From contig SIAN01000018.1 of the NCBI GenBank assembly GCA_009691715.1, forward strand, positions 1 through 64,000: 64,000 nucleotides of DNA. Direction: 5' to 3'. The position numbers and the translations under genes were made by a program. Below the pieces are notes generated by a model that had not been told where the DNA came from, searched no databases, and saw only the letters and a program-made list of their open reading frames with translations. This stretch comes from Planctomycetota bacterium (GTDB lineage: Bacteria; Planctomycetota; B15-G4; SIAN01). Below, one piece after another: positions 10,280 through 18,745 of the stretch (positions within the stretch are counted from its first letter, which is position 1; each line of letters opens with the position of its first letter).

Positions 10280-10912
10280 ATGCTGAAGTTCGCGTTCACC
10301 GCAGCCCTTTTGTGCGCCGCCGCGCTCGCGCCGACCAGCACCGCGACGGCACAGGCCGGCGGCCAGGTTGCGCCGGCTGCCGGCGATAAGGGTGGCGACA
10401 AGAAGGTCGAGTCGACCGGCAAGGTCGGCGAGATGCTGCCGAACGTCGCCGCGAGCGTCATGCGTGGCGACAAGGCCGGCACGATCGAGACCGCGAAGAA
10501 CGGCAAGCCGACCGTCATCTTCCTCGTCGGCGTGACCTGCCCGGCGACCAAGCCGTACGCCGAGCGCCTCGTCGCCCTCGAACAGGCCTACATGGCCAAG
10601 GGCGTCGACTTCGTCTACTGCTACACCAACGTGCCGGAGAGTGCCGCCACCAAGACGCAGTTCCACAAGGACTGCAAGTTCACTGGCGCTTTTTGGAACG
10701 ACGAGAAGGCCGCATTCGCGAAGGCGATCAAGGCTGGCAAGACCGGCGAGGCGATCATCACCGACAAGGACGGCAAGGTCGTCTATCGCGGAGGCATCGA
10801 CGACGACATGCAGAATCCGGCCAAGGTGAAGTCGAAGTTCGTCGCCAGCGCGCTCGAAGAGCTGCTGGCCGGCAAGGCGGTCACGAAGACCACCGGCAAC
10901 ATCTTTGGCTGA
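10280..10912 (+). CDS. exported redoxin/thioredoxin-fold protein
   Basis: A 210-residue protein with a clear signal peptide (residues 1-25, ending ATAQA), a Gly/Lys-rich linker, and an AhpC/TSA-type thioredoxin fold. FLVGVTCPATKPYAERL places a single candidate peroxidatic Cys at residue 87, in the N-terminal position of the usual motif; there is no partner Cys two residues on. A second Cys pair (YCYT and KDCKF) lies about 30-50 residues later. Related redoxins in planctomycetes occur in cytochrome-type redox clusters. The start has an excellent GAAGGAG ribosome site. A strong terminator follows the gene at 11061, so it is probably monocistronic. Confidence 0.82.
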   Translation: MLKFAFTAALLCAAALAPTSTATAQAGGQVAPAAGDKGGDKKVESTGKVGEMLPNVAASVMRGDKAGTIETAKNGKPTVIFLVGVTCPATKPYAERLVALEQAYMAKGVDFVYCYTNVPESAATKTQFHKDCKFTGAFWNDEKAAFAKAIKAGKTGEAIITDKDGKVVYRGGIDDDMQNPAKVKSKFVASALEELLAGKAVTKTTGNIFG

Positions 10913-11060
10913 GGCATCAAGATGTGAGAGCCGCCGGTCGGCGGCCGATGGTTCACGGGTCCTCGGATCCTGAGCCTGTTCTGACCCTGTCCTGACCATG
11001 ACCTGATCTTGTCCTGCTGCAATCCGGTGCCGACGAAGCACGGATCGAAGTTGGCAACCA

Positions 11061-11097
11061 CTCGGGGAGGCGAGCGATCGCCTCCCCGAGCTCTTTT
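11061..11097 (+). terminator. rho-independent terminator after the redoxin gene
   Basis: The stem is perfect: CTCGGGGAGGCG pairs with CGCCTCCCCGAG over 12 bp, and one more A-T pair closes a GCGA (GNRA) tetraloop. CTCTTTT follows. It lies about 150 bp after the redoxin stop. Between them is a stretch with several loose copies of CCTGA (10971-11017), with no evident function. Confidence 0.85.
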
Positions 11098-11167
11098 CCG
11101 GCAGATCGCGCCCGCCTCCGCGCCTGCTGCGATTGCGGGAGCGGCGCGATCGCGCCATCCTCCCGGC

Positions 11168-12598
11168 ATGAACGCCGCGCCCCCTCGCGCCACCAAAAGC
11201 CCTCGCCGATCGCGCGCGCTCCCGCGTGCCGCGCTGGTGCTCTTCAGCGTGCTGGCGACCGTCGCTGCTGCCGAGGTCGCGCTCCGACTGCTCTTCCGCG
11301 GCGACATTGAACGGGTCCTGGCGACGCGTCGGCGCGAAGTTGCACCCGACGCGCAGGGCATCCTCTGCGTCGGCGACTCCTACACCTTCGGCCTCTACTA
11401 CCGCCCCGAGGAGTCCTACCCCGGCAGGCTCGAGCAGATCCTGAACGCCGGCACGCCGGCCGGCGCCGACGGTCGCGCACGCTGGTTCGTGGAGAACAGC
11501 GGCATCCCGGCGCAGAACTCGGCGCAGATGGCGGCGCGCTTGCCCGAGCAGCTCGCGCGGCTGCAGCCGAAGGCGGTGGTGGTGATCGCCGGCTTCAATG
11601 ACCGCTGGAACTTCGCCGAGCCGAACGCCGAGAGTTCCGACCGCAGCGCGATCAGTCGCTGGCTCGACGAGTTGGTGGTCGTGAAGTTCACCCGCCTGCT
11701 GCTGTCGAGCACGGCAAGCGACGCGAAGAAGCTCGACGGCAAGACCCGCCTCGAACAGTTCAACGTGGGGCGCATCGAGGTCGCCGGTGAAGACGGTGGC
11801 GTCGGGATCGATATCAAGAAAGTCGGACGGCGGCTGGTCGACGATGCGCACTACATCGCCGTGGCGCAGCGGCTGCATGAAATGGTCGCGGTCATCCGCG
11901 CGGCCGGCGCGCTCCCGATCCTCTGCTCCTACCCGTCGCCCGAGCCGCACTACGAGCCGCCATCGCGCGCGGCCGCCGACGTCGCGAAGGAGACCCGCGT
12001 CCCGTTCGTTGATCTGCGTGCCGTCTTCGCACGCGAACTCGAGACGCATGCCTACGCCGAGCTGCTGATCCCGGGCGACCGCCATCCGACCGATCGTGGC
12101 CACTGGCGGATGGCCGCGGAGATTGCGCGTGCTCTCGCAGCCGCGGGCGTGTGGCAACCCGAGTCGACGTTGCGTGACGAGCTGCCAGCGGTCGCAGCTC
12201 GCGGCTACAAGCTCACGGGCCTGCAAGAGCAGCTCTATCCCGTCACGCTCGCGCCCGCGACGCCAACGATTCCGGCGGCTCCGATCGGCGCCGCTTCGAC
12301 GTTCGCGCTGACCGGCCCACCCGACGCGCATTGGAAGATCCTGGTCGCCGCCAGCGATTCGCCGCCGCAGCAATTCGGCTCGATCGAGTTGCGGCTCGCC
12401 GCCGATCCGCTGTTCGCGAAGAGCGCCCGCGACGACCGCTGCGAAGGAACGTTTGACGCGAACGGACGCGCCGCCTGGAGCGTGCCGCCCGATCTTTCCG
12501 CCGCGAACTTCGTGGCGTTGGCCGTCATGCACGACCTGCTGGTCGATGCCACGGATCTGCAAGTGCGCGGACTGGCGGGCCCGCTGCCGCTGCACTGA
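11168..12598 (+). CDS. membrane-anchored SGNH/GDSL hydrolase-like protein
   Basis: A 476-residue protein with an N-terminal signal anchor (residues 21-43) and an SGNH hydrolase domain. Block I is ILCVGDSYTFG with Ser71 as the nucleophile. Block III is probably GFNDRWN. Block V, with the catalytic Asp and His, is DRHPTDRGHW. The C-terminal 110 residues are a separate beta-rich region. Similar proteins act as esterases or acetyltransferase partners on polysaccharides, but the substrate here is unknown. ATG 11168 was chosen because the hydrophobic segment starts 20 residues later; the frame is open to 11009. It is convergent with the DUF1552 gene, with only 7 bp between stops. Confidence 0.8.
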   Translation: MNAAPPRATKSPRRSRALPRAALVLFSVLATVAAAEVALRLLFRGDIERVLATRRREVAPDAQGILCVGDSYTFGLYYRPEESYPGRLEQILNAGTPAGADGRARWFVENSGIPAQNSAQMAARLPEQLARLQPKAVVVIAGFNDRWNFAEPNAESSDRSAISRWLDELVVVKFTRLLLSSTASDAKKLDGKTRLEQFNVGRIEVAGEDGGVGIDIKKVGRRLVDDAHYIAVAQRLHEMVAVIRAAGALPILCSYPSPEPHYEPPSRAAADVAKETRVPFVDLRAVFARELETHAYAELLIPGDRHPTDRGHWRMAAEIARALAAAGVWQPESTLRDELPAVAARGYKLTGLQEQLYPVTLAPATPTIPAAPIGAASTFALTGPPDAHWKILVAASDSPPQQFGSIELRLAADPLFAKSARDDRCEGTFDANGRAAWSVPPDLSAANFVALAVMHDLLVDATDLQVRGLAGPLPLH

Positions 12599-12605
12599 GG
12601 CCGAC

Positions 12606-13997
12606 TCAGCGGCTCGGCAGCAACGGTCCCGTGCTGTCGGAGAAATCGCGTGCTGCGCCGCCCATCCGCTGCAGCAGCGAAAGGTGGAGGTTGCACAACG
12701 GCGTGCCCTCCTTCGCGCGCAGGTGCGCCCCGGTCGCGAGCGGCACGCAGCCGTTGCCCGCGCCGCGCCCCGCCAACAGCAACGGCAGGTCGTGCGACTC
12801 GTGGCGATTGCCGTCCTTCAACGCCGACCCGAACAGCACCAGGCTCCGATCGAGCAGGCGCGCGCCGCCGTCGTCGATCGCGGCGAGGCGCTGGATGAAC
12901 GCGACGAACTGCTCGACGTGCCAGCGGTTGATGGCCTGGTACTGCGCCGTCTTCTCCGGCCGGTCCTCGTGGTGTGACAGCTCGTGATGGCCGCCGTGGA
13001 CGCCCGGCAGAAAGCTCATGTCGATGCCGGAGACCGCGTTGCCGAACATGAAGCTGACCACGCGGGTGGCGTCGGTGCGCAGCGCCAGCGCGATCAGGTC
13101 GAGCATCAGCGCGACGTGGGTCGGGTGGTCGGCGGGCATGCCGGGCGGCGGTGCCAGAATGCCGGCGGCAGGGAGCGCGGCGCGGTCGGCGCCGACATCC
13201 GCCGAGCTGCAGCGCTCGATCCGCCGCTCAAGATCGCGCACTGCATCGAAATACTCGGCGAGCTTCGCGCGATCGCCCGTCGCCACCCGCGCGTCGAGCC
13301 GCCGCGCGTCTTCGCGCACCGCGTCGAGCACGCTCTTCTCGCGCGCGCCGCGCCGCCATGCCGCCGATCGGAACAGCCGGTCGAAGACGCGGGCCGGGAC
13401 GATCTCCTTGGTGCACGGCGTCGCGGGGTCGCTCCAACTGATGTGGCCGCCATACACCGTCGAGTAGCCCATGTCCTCGACCGGCCGCACCGGTTCGCAG
13501 CCGAGCTCGAGCGAGGCGAGCGGCGTCGCGCCGCCCTGCGCCTGCGCCGCGAGCTGGTCGATCGAGATGCCGTTTTGCAGATCGCGCCCGCCGGTGCGGC
13601 GGATCGGCTTGCCGGTGAGGAACGGCGCGGTCTTGGCGTAGTGGCCGTCGCCGTCGACGCTGTTGCGGTTGGCGAGTCCGGTCAGCACCAGCACGTCGTC
13701 ACGAACCGGCGCGAGCGGCGTGAGCGTCGGGCTCAGCGTGAAGCTCGGTCCGTCGTCGACCGGGTTCCACGCCGGCGGCCACGCCCCGTTGGCCATGTAG
13801 AGCACAACCAGGCGATTCGGCGGCAGGCCCTGGCTCGCGGCGATTGCGCCATCGTCCTGCGCGCCTAGAAGTCGCATCCGCGTCGCCGCGTGCGCCAACG
13901 ACTCGAGCCACGGCAGCGTGACCATCGCGCCGGCGCCGCGCAGGAACGCGCGGCGACTGTTCGATCGCGGTGGCGGCTTTGGAAGTCCATCGTTCAT
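12606..13997 (-). CDS. DUF1552 domain protein, Tat-exported
   Basis: A 463-residue DUF1552 protein. The N-terminus has a twin-arginine motif (NSRRAFLRGAG) and a hydrophobic segment, predicting Tat export. Family landmarks include VVLYMANGAWPPAW, VLTGLANRN, the GDGHYAKTAPFLTG segment, and a C-terminal SLVLFGSALKDGNRHESHDLPLLLAG. Its ATG overlaps the stop of the DUF1592 gene by four bases (ATGA), so the two are translationally coupled. Such pairs recur in Planctomycetota, Verrucomicrobiota and myxobacteria. Their biochemical role is not established, although the Tat signal and haem-protein partner suggest a periplasmic redox function. Confidence 0.9.
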   Translation of the reverse strand: MNDGLPKPPPRSNSRRAFLRGAGAMVTLPWLESLAHAATRMRLLGAQDDGAIAASQGLPPNRLVVLYMANGAWPPAWNPVDDGPSFTLSPTLTPLAPVRDDVLVLTGLANRNSVDGDGHYAKTAPFLTGKPIRRTGGRDLQNGISIDQLAAQAQGGATPLASLELGCEPVRPVEDMGYSTVYGGHISWSDPATPCTKEIVPARVFDRLFRSAAWRRGAREKSVLDAVREDARRLDARVATGDRAKLAEYFDAVRDLERRIERCSSADVGADRAALPAAGILAPPPGMPADHPTHVALMLDLIALALRTDATRVVSFMFGNAVSGIDMSFLPGVHGGHHELSHHEDRPEKTAQYQAINRWHVEQFVAFIQRLAAIDDGGARLLDRSLVLFGSALKDGNRHESHDLPLLLAGRGAGNGCVPLATGAHLRAKEGTPLCNLHLSLLQRMGGAARDFSDSTGPLLPSR

Positions 13998-15919
13998 CGC
14001 GGGGCGCGAACGTAGCGGAACGGACGGCTCGTGACGATCCCTTCGACGAAACGACTGAAACGCGCCTCGTCGGTGCGGGCCGCGGCGACGATCGCGTCGA
14101 TCTCGGGATCGTCGAGCAGTTCGACCGGACGGCCGACCGCGAACGTGAACAGGCGCCGAGCGAAGGCGCGCAGGAAATCGACGTCATGAGCGCGCAGCCA
14201 ATCGCGCAGCCCGAGCGGCCCATCGATCGAAGTGCCATCGGGCAATGGCGAGCAGGCGTCGATCGGCGGCAGTTCGGCCGGCGGCGTCCCCTCGGCCGGC
14301 GGTTCGTGCCGTTCACGCCACGCGCCGATCCCGTCGAAGTTCTCGAGCGCGAAGCCGAGCGGATCCATCGTCGCGTGGCAGCCGGCACATCCCGGATCGG
14401 CGCGATGGAGCTCCAGCCGCTGGCGCTGGGTCAGCGCGTCGGCTTGGCGATCATCCTTCGGCAACGCGGGGACGTTGGCCGGCGGCGGCGACGGCGCCTG
14501 ATCGAGCAGCACCTCGAGGATCCACTTGCCGCGCAGCACCGGGCTGGTTCGCAACGGGAACGACGTGACGGTGAGGATCGCGCCGAGCCCGAGCACGCCG
14601 CCGCGCCGCCGATCGGTCAGCGCGACTTTCTCGAGGTTGCTGCCTGCCGGGCGCGTGATGCCCATGAAGTCGGCCAGACGCGCATCGGCGATGGTCCAGT
14701 CGCTGTCGAGGAGATCGAGGACGCTCCGGTCCTCGGCGACGATCGTCGCGAAGAAGCGCGCCGCCTGCTCGTAATAGGCCTCCCGCAGCCCGAGCCCGAA
14801 GAACCGGCCGTAGCGGCGGATGTCGACCGTGACGTCGCGGATGCCGCCGAAGCCGAGCCACTGCGCCGCGAAGTGGTCGGAAAGAGTTCGTGCGCGCGGG
14901 TCGGCGAGCAGCCGTCGCGCTTGCACCACCAGCGCTGCCGGTTCGCGCAGCGCGCCCGCGCGCGCCCACTCGAACAGCTCGGCGTCCGGCGGCTCCGACC
15001 AGATGAAATAGGCAAGCCGCGTCGCCAGCTCGAAGTCGGTGAGCGGCCGGACACCCGCCTCCTCGCGTGCCGGATCGCCCGATTCGGGGCGGAACAGGAA
15101 GTCGGGCGAGACCAGCAGCGAACGCAGCGTCGTCGCCAACGCCTCGACCGCCGGCGCGCCAGCCGCGAGCTGCGCGCGGAACAGGTCGACTCGGCGCTCG
15201 AGTTCGTCGGCCGGCACCGGCCGGCGGAACGCGCGCTCCATCCAGGGCGCGACGATCGCGCGCGCCGCGGCGGCGTCGAGCACGCCGCCGCGCGCCAACG
15301 CCGGAGCGAGCAGCGCCGCGCGCCACGCTGCGTTGGCGAACCGCTCGGCGACGATCGCGCGGCTCGCCTCGTCGTACTTCTCGAACAGCATCGGTGGCAA
15401 CGCCATGACATCGCCGAGGTCGTCGATGCCGTGCGCGATCGGATCGGCCGGAAACAAGTCGCCCGATTCCCACGCGCCGCCGAACAGCGCGCGCACGCTG
15501 CCGTCGTATTCGAAACGACCGAGGCGACGAAGCGTCACGACGCCCGGATCGAGCAACTCGTCGGGTTCGCGGGCGGCGAGGGTCGCGCGCAACGCCTCCG
15601 CCAGAGCCGCGCGCGCGGCATCGGTCAGAGGCGGGCGACTGCGCGGCGGCATCGCGCCGGCCTCGACCTTCGCGATCGCGCGCTGCCAGAGCCGCCCGTC
15701 GCGCCGCGCCTCACGCCCGATCGCCGCGCCATCAAGCCGCGCATGGCCGACCTTGGCCGTTTCCCCATGGCAGCCGAAGCAGTGCGCCTCGATCAGCGGC
15801 CGCGCGACATCGCGGAACGGCTCCTGCGCAACAGCGAGCGGCACGGCGCCCGCCAGTGCGCCCCAGCACAGCAGGCCGCGGCAAGTCGCACCACCGCCAC
15901 CGATGAAGAACTCCGCCAC
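13994..15919 (-). CDS. cytochrome c-containing DUF1592/DUF1588 family protein
   Basis: A 641-residue protein of the DUF1587-DUF1592-DUF1588-DUF1585 type that always accompanies DUF1552. Near the N-terminus CFGCH is a c-type haem-binding CxxCH motif. A second CxxCH-like site, CAGCH, lies in the C-terminal third within [25 protein letters not shown], the DUF1588 signature. The frame is open upstream to 16168, but that part overlaps the divergent DUF1579 gene. I chose GTG 15919, after GGGAG, because it opens directly onto a signal peptide (residues about 13-32, ending LAVAQ). It is predicted to be periplasmic. The 3' end overlaps the DUF1552 start. Confidence 0.88.
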   Translation of the reverse strand: MAEFFIGGGGATCRGLLCWGALAGAVPLAVAQEPFRDVARPLIEAHCFGCHGETAKVGHARLDGAAIGREARRDGRLWQRAIAKVEAGAMPPRSRPPLTDAARAALAEALRATLAAREPDELLDPGVVTLRRLGRFEYDGSVRALFGGAWESGDLFPADPIAHGIDDLGDVMALPPMLFEKYDEASRAIVAERFANAAWRAALLAPALARGGVLDAAAARAIVAPWMERAFRRPVPADELERRVDLFRAQLAAGAPAVEALATTLRSLLVSPDFLFRPESGDPAREEAGVRPLTDFELATRLAYFIWSEPPDAELFEWARAGALREPAALVVQARRLLADPRARTLSDHFAAQWLGFGGIRDVTVDIRRYGRFFGLGLREAYYEQAARFFATIVAEDRSVLDLLDSDWTIADARLADFMGITRPAGSNLEKVALTDRRRGGVLGLGAILTVTSFPLRTSPVLRGKWILEVLLDQAPSPPPANVPALPKDDRQADALTQRQRLELHRADPGCAGCHATMDPLGFALENFDGIGAWRERHEPPAEGTPPAELPPIDACSPLPDGTSIDGPLGLRDWLRAHDVDFLRAFARRLFTFAVGRPVELLDDPEIDAIVAAARTDEARFSRFVEGIVTSRPFRYVRAPR

Positions 15920-16049
15920 GCCAGGCTCCCGCGCTCGCCGCTCGCTCGAAACGAGTGCGGGAGTTTCGCGTAATCGCAGGCTCGACGCGACCAGCGCTCG
16001 CGCCGTTCTTCCCTCACTCTGCTGCAGAGGAGCCCCGATAAACCGTTTC

Positions 16050-16619
16050 ATGTTCGCCACGGTCGCGGTCGCGATCGCCACGCTCGCCGGCTGCGCCACG
16101 CCGGAGGCCGCGCAGTCGCCCGCGCCCGAAGCCGCCGCCATGCCGAGTCCTCTGGTCGAGGAGCACAAGCTCTTCGCGCGCTACGTCGGCACGTGGGACG
16201 CGGACGTCGAAATGGCGAGCCAGGAGCCGGGCGGCGCCGCCGAGAAGAGCAAGGCGAGGGCGGTCTGCCGCGTCACGTGCGGCGGCCTCTTCATGGTCAC
16301 CGATTTCGAGGGGACGATGATGGGCTCGCCCTTCATCGGTCACGAAGTGATGGGCTTCGATCCGAGGCAGCAGAAGTACACCCTCTCCTGGGTCGACTCG
16401 TTCACGCCGACCGCAGCCACCGGCACCGGCACTTTCGATGCGGCGACCAAAACGCTGCACAGCAACGTGACCGGTGAAGACATGTCCGGCCAGGTGAGCT
16501 CGCACCATGGTGTGAGCGTTTGGTCGGATGACGATCACCACACCTGGACGATGCTGATGAAGGCGCCCGACGGCAGCGAGTTCCCGGCGGTCACGATCCG
16601 CTACTCCCGCCGGAAGTGA
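16050..16619 (+). CDS. DUF1579 domain lipoprotein
   Basis: A 189-residue lipoprotein whose signal peptide ends in the lipobox LAGC (residues 11-14). The mature part is DUF1579: HKLFARYVGTWDADVEM, then CGGLFMVTDFEG, GHEVMGFDPRQQKY, and the WTMLMKAPDG segment typical of this beta-barrel-like family. The function is unknown. ATG 16050 lies about 18 bases after GAGGAG, which is rather far. It is divergent from the DUF1592 gene, with 130 bp between the two chosen starts. A 12-bp palindrome followed by TTTT at 16659 may mark the end of its transcript. Confidence 0.8.
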   Translation: MFATVAVAIATLAGCATPEAAQSPAPEAAAMPSPLVEEHKLFARYVGTWDADVEMASQEPGGAAEKSKARAVCRVTCGGLFMVTDFEGTMMGSPFIGHEVMGFDPRQQKYTLSWVDSFTPTAATGTGTFDAATKTLHSNVTGEDMSGQVSSHHGVSVWSDDDHHTWTMLMKAPDGSEFPAVTIRYSRRK

Positions 16620-16658
16620 CTCGAGGCGACCGCTGCTGCCGGATTCTGCGGTTCCGTG

Positions 16659-16674
16659 ACGGCGCGCCGTTTTG
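16659..16674 (+). terminator. possible weak terminator
   Basis: The palindrome ACGGCGCGCCGT is followed directly by TTTT. As RNA it could fold into only a four-pair stem with a CGCG loop, so the case is weak. It lies 40 bp after the DUF1579 stop and 60 bp before the cyclase start. Confidence 0.25.
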
Positions 16675-16734
16675 CACGCTATGGGCGATGCCCATGGCGC
16701 CGCGATCCGGGCGCGCCGTCAGGGACTGTCTTCG

Positions 16735-18669
16735 ATGAACGAAACCGCAACTCAGAGCCCTTCGGTCACTCCACCCGCCGTCCCCGAGCGAGCATCGCGC
16801 TGGTACGTCCGCGCCGTGTGGGCGCTCGCGACCGCGCTCGCCGGTGCCGCGCTGACGACGCTGCTGGTGCTGCTGCTGCGTGAGTCGGAGGCGAACCGCT
16901 TCACGGCGCGCTTCTATCGCCGTGCAGCGCTTCTGATCGACGAACTGCGGCACGACTTCGAGATGGAGGTCGATCTCACCCACACGATCGCTTCGGTTTG
17001 GGACGTGAGCGAGGCGTTTCGCGAGCCGATCTTCGCCCACTTCGTCGACGTGGGCCTCAGTGTCAACTCGTCGGTGATCGAACTTGGGTATCTGACGCGG
17101 GTGCCGGCGCTCGGTCGCGCGGCGTTCGAGAATCCGCCGGCCTCGAGCGGTGGCGCGGGTCACCCGATCGTCGAGCCGGGCGCTGAAGGGACGCTCGTTC
17201 CGGCGTTGCGCCGACCCGACCACTTCCCGGTCGCCGATGCCGCAGCCACGCCCTGGAGCCGGACGCCGACGCTCGTCCACGGACTCGACTTCGCGGCCTT
17301 CCCCGACTGCCTCGCCGCGATCGAGCGTGCCAAGCGCACCGGCACGATCCAGTCGGCCGGCCACTCACTGCTGTTCGTCTTCGTGCCGCTCTACGGCGGA
17401 GAGCCGTTGCCGACGAGCGAGGAGGATCGCGACATCCGCTTCGAAGGGATCACCGTCGCGGTGGTGCGGATGCTCGATCGCATCACCGACGCGGTGCACA
17501 GCTTCGACCACGGCGAGATCAGGCTCCACCTCTGGTTGCAAGCCGAGGGCGCGGCCGACTCCCTCATCTACAGCAGCGATCGGCAGGCCGGCGACGCGCC
17601 GCGCCTGCCCGTCGAGCTGCTCCAAAACCGGCACGCCTACCTCAAGGAGTGGGAACTCGCCGGGCAACACTGGCGCGTGGTCGCGCTGCCGACACCCGGT
17701 GCGACCGAACGCGACGGCGCGCGCTGGTCATGGCTGGCATTGGCCGCGGGATTGGCGCTGACCGTCTTCGGCACGCTCACCGTCGCCAGATCGACGCGCG
17801 AACGGCGCCGCCTCACCCGCGAAGTGAGCCAATTCTGGGAGCTCTCGGCCGAACTGCTCTGCGTGACCGATCGCGGCGGCGTGCTGCGCCGGGTCAATCC
17901 GGCGTGGGAGACGTTGCTTGGCAGCAGCGACGAACTGCTGCTCGGCCACACGCTGCCCGAGTTGCTGCACGACGACGATCGTGCCGCAGCGGTCGAAACG
18001 CTCGCCAAGCTGCGCCGCGGCAGGGTGGCACTGCAGTTCGATGGCCGATTGCGCGCCAGCAACGGCCACTGGCGTTGGTTCCAGTGGAGCGTCGCACCCG
18101 ACGAAGATGGCGAGGCGTTCCACGGCGTCGCCCGCGACGTGACCGAGCAGCGACAGACGCTCGCCGAGATGGAGAAGCGGGCGACCATCGACCCGCTCAC
18201 CAACGTGCTGACGCGCCGCGCGCTGTTCGAGCGGCTCGGCTTGGAGATCCGCCGCGCCAAGCGCTACGGCATCGCGCTCTCACTGGCAGTCCTCGATCTC
18301 GACCACTTCAAGAAGGTGAACGACCGCCACGGCCACGCGACCGGCGACGAACTGCTGAGACGGCTCGGCCAGCTCCTGCGCAAGGCGTTGCGCGACACCG
18401 ACATCGCCGGCCGCTTCGGCGGCGACGAGTTCGTCGTGGTGATGCCACAGACCGGACTCGACGACGCGCGCAAGGCGGCGGCGCGCATCCTGCGCTCGTT
18501 CCACGACCGCGGCGCGATCACCGCCGAGAACGGCGCCGTGATCCCGCTGCGCTGCAGCATCGGTGTCGCATCGCTCGGTCCGGCGATCAAGGACGCGATG
18601 GCCCTCGTGGAACAGGCCGATGCCGCGCTCTACCTCGCGAAGAGGAAAGGTCGCGGCGGGATCGAGTGA
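16735..18669 (+). CDS. CHASE-PAS-GGDEF diguanylate cyclase
   Basis: A 644-residue inner-membrane sensor that should make cyclic di-GMP. A first helix (about residues 22-46) leads into a periplasmic CHASE sensor domain (about 60-270, containing VWDVSEAFREPIFAHF). A second helix (about 330-350, WLALAAGLALTVFGTL) is followed by a PAS domain (about 365-475) and a GGDEF domain. The active motif GGDEF is intact at residues 562-566. The product-inhibition site RxxD is present as RDTD at 553-556, five residues before it. ATG 16735 was chosen over 16672 because it places the helix properly. A GC hairpin lies directly after the stop. Confidence 0.92.
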   Translation: MNETATQSPSVTPPAVPERASRWYVRAVWALATALAGAALTTLLVLLLRESEANRFTARFYRRAALLIDELRHDFEMEVDLTHTIASVWDVSEAFREPIFAHFVDVGLSVNSSVIELGYLTRVPALGRAAFENPPASSGGAGHPIVEPGAEGTLVPALRRPDHFPVADAAATPWSRTPTLVHGLDFAAFPDCLAAIERAKRTGTIQSAGHSLLFVFVPLYGGEPLPTSEEDRDIRFEGITVAVVRMLDRITDAVHSFDHGEIRLHLWLQAEGAADSLIYSSDRQAGDAPRLPVELLQNRHAYLKEWELAGQHWRVVALPTPGATERDGARWSWLALAAGLALTVFGTLTVARSTRERRRLTREVSQFWELSAELLCVTDRGGVLRRVNPAWETLLGSSDELLLGHTLPELLHDDDRAAAVETLAKLRRGRVALQFDGRLRASNGHWRWFQWSVAPDEDGEAFHGVARDVTEQRQTLAEMEKRATIDPLTNVLTRRALFERLGLEIRRAKRYGIALSLAVLDLDHFKKVNDRHGHATGDELLRRLGQLLRKALRDTDIAGRFGGDEFVVVMPQTGLDDARKAAARILRSFHDRGAITAENGAVIPLRCSIGVASLGPAIKDAMALVEQADAALYLAKRKGRGGIE

Positions 18670-18670
18670 C

Positions 18671-18696
18671 GCGCCGCGCCCGCCCGGGCGCGGCGC
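18671..18696 (+). terminator. GC hairpin directly after the cyclase stop
   Basis: GCGCCGCGCC and GGCGCGGCGC form a perfect 10-bp stem with a CGCCCG loop, starting one base after the stop codon. There is no U-tract, so it may act as an RNA 3'-end stabiliser or a factor-dependent stop rather than a classical terminator. Confidence 0.5.
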
Positions 18697-18745
18697 CGTC
18701 CGAAACCCGATCGGCCTTCGGCGCGCTCTCATCCGCGTGCGACCG

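Noticed and set aside
10971..11017. A run of CCTGA-like repeats after the redoxin gene
   Set aside because: The copies are irregular in spacing and sequence and do not form a clear array or structure.
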